Assembly: GCF_002027545.1 (NCBI RefSeq)
Contig: NZ_MXAN01000012.1
Span: 1-19,762, forward strand
DNA: 19,762 nucleotides
Direction: 5' to 3'
Origin: Moraxella lacunata
Lineage (GTDB): Bacteria; Pseudomonadota; Gammaproteobacteria; Pseudomonadales; Moraxellaceae
A program made the position numbers and the translations under genes. The notes under the pieces are model-generated. The model was not told where the DNA came from. It ran no database searches and saw nothing but the letters and a program-made list of their open reading frames with translations. This document shows, piece by piece, positions 16,728 to 19,762 of the stretch (positions within the stretch are counted from its first letter, which is position 1; each line of letters starts with the position of its first letter).

Positions 16728-17441
16728 TTAGTCAAGCGGTACGCCAATACGTCTTGCCACTTCTTCATAGCCTTCAACCACATCGCCTAGACCTTGACGG
16801 AAACGGTCTTTGTCGAGCTTTTTCTTGGTTTCTTTGTCCCACAGGCGACAGCCATCAGGCGAGAACTCATCGCCTAACACCACACGCCCATGAAACAGTC
16901 CAAATTCTAATTTAAAATCCACCAGCATAAGACCCGCTTCATCAAAAATCTGACTTAGCACGTCATTGACCTTGTGAGTCAGCACACTCATCTGCTCCAA
17001 CTCGTCTGCGGTGGCATAACCCAAGGCAATGGCGGTACTTGGGGCAAGCATGGGGTCGCCCAATTTGTCATCTTTATAAAACAGCTCAAAGGTCGGTGGC
17101 ATAAGTGGCAAGCCCTCAGCAAGCCCCAAACGCTTGGCAATACCGCCAGCGGCATAGTTACGCACCACGCATTCTACGGGTATCATTTTTAGGCGTTTGA
17201 CCAGCACCTCATCATCAGACAGCTCACGCTCAAAATGGGTCTCAATGCCAGCGTCTGCCAATTTGCTCATGATAAAGCTGTTAAAGCGGTTATTGACTCT
17301 GCCTTTGCGGTCAAGTTGGGCGATTTTTTCGCCATTAAAGGCGGACGCATCGTTGCGAAAATGCAAAATCAGATAATCAGGGTTGTCCGTTTCATAGACA
17401 GATTTGGCTTTGCCAGCATAAAGTAGGGCTTGCTTTTGCAT
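16728..17441 (-). CDS. purC: Phosphoribosylaminoimidazole-succinocarboxamide synthase (SAICAR synthetase)
   Basis: 237 aa, the same length as E. coli PurC. It joins CAIR and aspartate with ATP in purine biosynthesis (cytosol). Family blocks: [14 protein letters not shown] (nucleotide loop), [30 protein letters not shown], and VDFKLEFG followed by [14 protein letters not shown] (metal/ATP site). The start is at the ATG at 17441, preceded by GGAGA 7 bp upstream; an in-frame extension of 26 codons upstream is not family-like. It follows the BamC-like lipoprotein gene, as purC follows bamC in E. coli, but a strong terminator lies between them, so expression needs readthrough or a promoter in the 45 bp before the gene. 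None is convincing there. Confidence 0.98.
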   Translation of the reverse strand: MQKQALLYAGKAKSVYETDNPDYLILHFRNDASAFNGEKIAQLDRKGRVNNRFNSFIMSKLADAGIETHFERELSDDEVLVKRLKMIPVECVVRNYAAGGIAKRLGLAEGLPLMPPTFELFYKDDKLGDPMLAPSTAIALGYATADELEQMSVLTHKVNDVLSQIFDEAGLMLVDFKLEFGLFHGRVVLGDEFSPDGCRLWDKETKKKLDKDRFRQGLGDVVEGYEEVARRIGVPLD

Positions 17442-17485
17442 GGGTTTCTCCGTGTTTGGTGGCGGTTTGCACGATAAATTTACAC

Positions 17486-17517
17486 AATAAAAAGGCACGA
17501 ACAGCAACGCTCGTGCC
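17486..17517 (-). terminator. Strong intrinsic terminator between the lipoprotein gene and purC
   Basis: On the minus strand GGCACGA, a 10-nt loop and TCGTGCC form a 7-bp perfect GC-rich stem followed by TTTTTATT. It begins 7 bp after the lipoprotein stop and ends about 45 bp before the purC start. This is the clearest terminator in the window. Confidence 0.85.
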
Positions 17518-17523
17518 AAACAA

Positions 17524-17820
17524 TCATCTTACCTGTGGTGGTCTGGGTAATTGGTACTGCTTGCCTGACTCATTGGTCGACGGGGTGATCTCGCCTGCCA
17601 CTTCTGGCACATCATACAGAGGGATAAATGGAGCGGATGCTTGGTTGGCAGGTAGGCGGATGGGGTCTAGCTTGGTGGCGTGAACATAGTCCAAACTGCC
17701 GTTATCACGCTTGCCCAGTACGCCTTTGACACTTTGGCACCCCGTCAGTAGCACCACGCTCATCATGACAAGGGCGGTTAGTTTTAGTGTTGGTTTTAGT
17801 GTTGTTTTTAGCATGGTCAT
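17524..17820 (-). CDS. Small lipoprotein, minimal BamC-like
   Basis: 98-residue lipoprotein: a signal peptide with basic and hydrophobic parts ([23 protein letters not shown]) ending in the lipobox L-L-T-G-C, so Cys is lipidated for outer-membrane anchoring. The mature part is about 71 aa and proline-rich, without a folded domain. The order dapA - lipoprotein - purC equals E. coli dapA-bamC-purC. The mature start ([18 protein letters not shown] ... PLYDVPEV, then QLPRPPQVR) resembles the unstructured N-terminal segment of BamC that lies along BamD (YLEAAPL.EL..P.G...P ... I.PP). It lacks both helix-grip domains of BamC (about 344 aa in E. coli). Start: the ATG at 17820 (alternative 17814). 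The BamC relationship is inferred from position and short similarity. Confidence 0.75.
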   Translation of the reverse strand: MTMLKTTLKPTLKLTALVMMSVVLLTGCQSVKGVLGKRDNGSLDYVHATKLDPIRLPANQASAPFIPLYDVPEVAGEITPSTNESGKQYQLPRPPQVR

Positions 17821-17843
17821 GTTATTCTCACTTATTCTTGCTG

Positions 17844-18746
17844 TTAAATCAAATTGGCTTTTTGCAATGCTTGGTCGATGATGGACTGATTGCCTGCTGA
17901 CAGCCACACCAAAGGCAAGCGAATGCCTGTGTCAATCATGCCCATCTTGTGCAGGGCGTATTTGGCAGGTTGGGGACTAGATTCACAAAACAGCTCTTTG
18001 TGCAAATGCTCAATACCTTGGTTGATGACACTTGCTTCATCAAACTTACCCGCCAAAGCTAAGCTAAAAATCTCGCTCATCGCTTTGGGGGCGACATTGG
18101 ATGTTACTGAGATATTACCCTTTGCTCCAAATTTCATGAGTTCTAGGGCGGTTGGGTCATCGCCCGACAAGACCACAAGACGCTCGCCCACACGCTCGAT
18201 AAGTGCCTTGCCACGCACCAAATCACCCGTGGCGTCTTTGATGGCGACAATATTGGAAATATCGGCAAGGCGTGCCACGGTGTCCTCATTCATGTCCACG
18301 ACCGTGCGACCAGGGACGTTATAGAGAATCTGGGGGATATCCACCGCTTCGGCAATGGTCTTATAATGTTGATACAGCCCTTCTTGGGTGGGCTTATTAT
18401 AATATGGCACGACAAGCAGGACAAAATCCGCCCCAACTGCCTTGGCGTGGGCGGTCAGCTCAATGGCTTCGGCGGTGTTGTTCGCCCCTGTTCCTGCAAT
18501 CACAGGAATGCGACCTGCCACTTGTTTGACAAAAAATTCAATGACATCGCCGTGTTCTTTCATAGAAAGCGTGGCGGACTCGCCTGTTGTTCCCACCGCC
18601 ACCAAAGCGTGCGTGCCAGACTCAATCTGCCACTCAATCAGGCGAGCCAACGCATCATAATCCACCGCACCGTCTGCCGTCATGGGCGTTACCAGTGCTG
18701 TCATCGAGCCTTGTAGTCTTGCCTTCATCTCATCATAAGTTGTCAT
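17844..18746 (-). CDS. dapA: 4-hydroxy-tetrahydrodipicolinate synthase
   Basis: 300 aa, TIM-barrel class I aldolase. It condenses pyruvate with L-aspartate semialdehyde, the first committed step to lysine and DAP. Schiff-base lysine K170 in NIVAIKDATGD; catalytic triad T54 in VGTTGESATL, Y142 in ILYNVPGRT, and Y116 in VVPYYNKPTQEGLY. The start is at the ATG at 18746, with AGGTG upstream; a longer frame adds 10 residues without support. It ends 23 bp before the lipoprotein gene, so the two are probably cotranscribed up to the terminator at 17486-17517. Pathway partner of dapE at the other end of the window. Confidence 0.98.
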   Translation of the reverse strand: MTTYDEMKARLQGSMTALVTPMTADGAVDYDALARLIEWQIESGTHALVAVGTTGESATLSMKEHGDVIEFFVKQVAGRIPVIAGTGANNTAEAIELTAHAKAVGADFVLLVVPYYNKPTQEGLYQHYKTIAEAVDIPQILYNVPGRTVVDMNEDTVARLADISNIVAIKDATGDLVRGKALIERVGERLVVLSGDDPTALELMKFGAKGNISVTSNVAPKAMSEIFSLALAGKFDEASVINQGIEHLHKELFCESSPQPAKYALHKMGMIDTGIRLPLVWLSAGNQSIIDQALQKANLI

Positions 18747-18840
18747 AAAGCACCTGATTTTGTCATTTTGTATCAAATGGCTTAGTTTAACATTTTACTG
18801 AGCGTTTTAAAATAATTTAAATTAAAATTATTTCATTTAT

Positions 18841-18978
18841 TAGGGCGTGCCTGCCCTTTATAACATTATTTACAATATAGAAATATTTTAGAAATAAATC
18901 AATCGTTTTTGCATGAAAAATGGCTAAATCTTGTTTTTCGTGATTTTCATTGCAAATACAAAAGGCAGGCACGCCCTA
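18841..18978. mobile_element. MITE-like element, 138 bp
   Basis: The ends TAGGGCGTGCCTGCC (18841-18855) and GGCAGGCACGCCCTA (18964-18978) are perfect 15-bp terminal inverted repeats, and the outer 18 positions differ by only one extra C. The interior is AT-rich and itself partly palindromic (TTTGCATGAAAA against TTTTCATTGCAAA). There is no coding capacity. The left 92 bp recur at 19671-19762 with four differences. Together with the dapA upstream region it fills the gap between dapA and the IS remnant; a weak dapA promoter may lie at about 18785-18815, but I could not settle it. Confidence 0.75.
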
Positions 18979-19061
18979 GAGCATCCCGACAATTATTTAC
19001 AAAACAAATAACGATTTTGGCACAATGAAAGCTCTAACCCAGTCAAAGTATCAAAATCGCT

Positions 19062-19538
19062 ATGGCTCGCACCTTACTCACAGATGAACAATGGCACAAG
19101 TTAAAAACCATTTTACTACAATTAGGCATCTATAACAAGCACAGTTTAAGAAACACCGCAGAAGGCATCTTGTATCGCATTCGTGCAGGCATTTCGTGGG
19201 AAGATTTGCCTTGTGAGCTTGGCAACTATTATAGCATTCATCGTGATTTTTTTAGGTGGTCAAATCAGGCAGGTTAGTGCAGTTATTTAAAAAACCAAAG
19301 CAGCAGTAAAAAACTCACCAGAGTAAAAAATGTCATGGTTGATGGCGGTTATCGTGACGAGACGTTTACTCATTGTATCAAAAGCATTTTAGGTGAAACA
19401 GTCACAACCGAAGTGGCTAAACGTGATGAATTACACAAGTTTAAAGTCATTTTAAGGAAAAACTGCAAGCGATACTTAAATACAAGCTTGCAGTTTGTGA
19501 ATTTAGCTTTTATTGCGTTGTTGTTGAAAAGATTGTGA
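19062..19538 (+). mobile_element. Decayed IS5-family transposase (internally deleted)
   Basis: 19062-19277 encodes the N-terminal DDE transposase segment of an IS5/IS427-type element (ARTLLTDEQWHKLK, RNTAEGILYRIRAGISWEDLP, then FFRWSNQAG) and stops. 19335-19538 encodes the C-terminal part (VDGGYRDETF, VAKRDELHKFKV, NTSLQFVNLAFIALLLKRL). The middle, with the first catalytic aspartate region, is missing. The C-terminal part also lacks the R-W-V-V-E-R-S-F-A-W segment expected between HKFKV and RKNCKRYLN, removing the catalytic glutamate. The element cannot code for an active enzyme. Its own terminal repeats were not identified. It is flanked by two copies of the MITE-like repeat. 19539-19670 holds nothing recognisable. 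Confidence 0.85.
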
Positions 19539-19670
19539 ATGGGTTAGCGATGGCTTAGGAGTCATTTGTCAAAGTTTGAGACAATCGAAGAAGGTTTGAG
19601 GTGTTATTTTGGGGTTTGGTGAGTATAAATAAAACTTAACTTAATTTTATGAATATATCATAAAAATTAA

Positions 19671-19762
19671 TAGGGCGTGCCTGCCCTTTATAACACTATT
19701 TACAATATAGAAATATTTTAGAAATAAACTAATCGTTTTTGGATGAAAAATGGCTAAATCTT
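19671..19762. repeat. Second copy of the MITE-like repeat, cut by the window end
   Basis: These 92 bp match 18841-18932 with four substitutions, in the same orientation, starting at the identical TAGGGCGTGCCTGCC terminus. The rest of the copy lies outside the window. Confidence 0.85.

Overview
The window looks like a chromosomal segment of a Moraxellaceae gammaproteobacterium, most likely Moraxella. The reasons are the protein flavour of GyrB, DapA, DapE and PurC, the dapA - small lipoprotein - purC order (the gammaproteobacterial dapA-bamC-purC arrangement), moderate GC with AT-rich spacers, and short AGGGCGTGCCTGCC-type repeats. The genus is inferred from memory of these families, not from a search. 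Every supported protein gene except the IS remnant at the right end is on the minus strand.

Layout. 54-2000: dapE, then a TacAT-type toxin-antitoxin pair (DUF1778/RHH antitoxin upstream, GNAT toxin overlapping it by 4 bp) with its own promoter. 2066-4342: an ADP-ribosylglycohydrolase, a 2OG-Fe(II) oxygenase and a pRiA4b ORF-3-like protein. 4386-4466: a 31-bp-arm inverted repeat. 4572-5695: one tetratricopeptide-like gene broken into three reading frames. 5799-8237: gyrB.

8300-16526 is a type I-F2 (I-Fv) CRISPR-Cas locus. The array has 18 intact 28-bp repeats, one degenerate end repeat and 18 spacers, and is transcribed on the minus strand from a leader next to cas6f. It is followed by cas6f, cas5fv, cas7fv, a 187-bp control region, cas2-3, and a cas1 carrying a one-base frameshift. 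There is no cas8f and no small subunit, as in the minimal Shewanella-type variant in which Cas5fv takes over PAM reading.

The key discovery is in the control region 12283-12476. On the opposite (plus) strand lies a cryptic mini-CRISPR: two diverged repeats (20/28 and 21/28 identity, both stems preserved by compensatory changes) flanking a 14-nt pseudo-spacer. The first 11 nt of this spacer, counted exactly from the end of the 8-nt crRNA handle, are identical to a site 55 bp away that is preceded by a 5'-CC PAM and sits on the -10 box of the promoter for cas7fv-cas5fv-cas6f. An extended -10 box for the mini-array lies 17 bp from that promoter's -10, facing the other way. This is the architecture of a crRNA-like guide (CreR/CreA type) that would send the I-F2 effector to repress its own operon. 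I know of no such element described for I-F2.

16728-18746: purC, a minimal BamC-like lipoprotein and dapA, with a strong terminator between the lipoprotein gene and purC. 18841-19762: a 138-bp MITE-like element with 15-bp terminal inverted repeats, an internally deleted IS5-type transposase remnant, and a second copy of the MITE running off the window.
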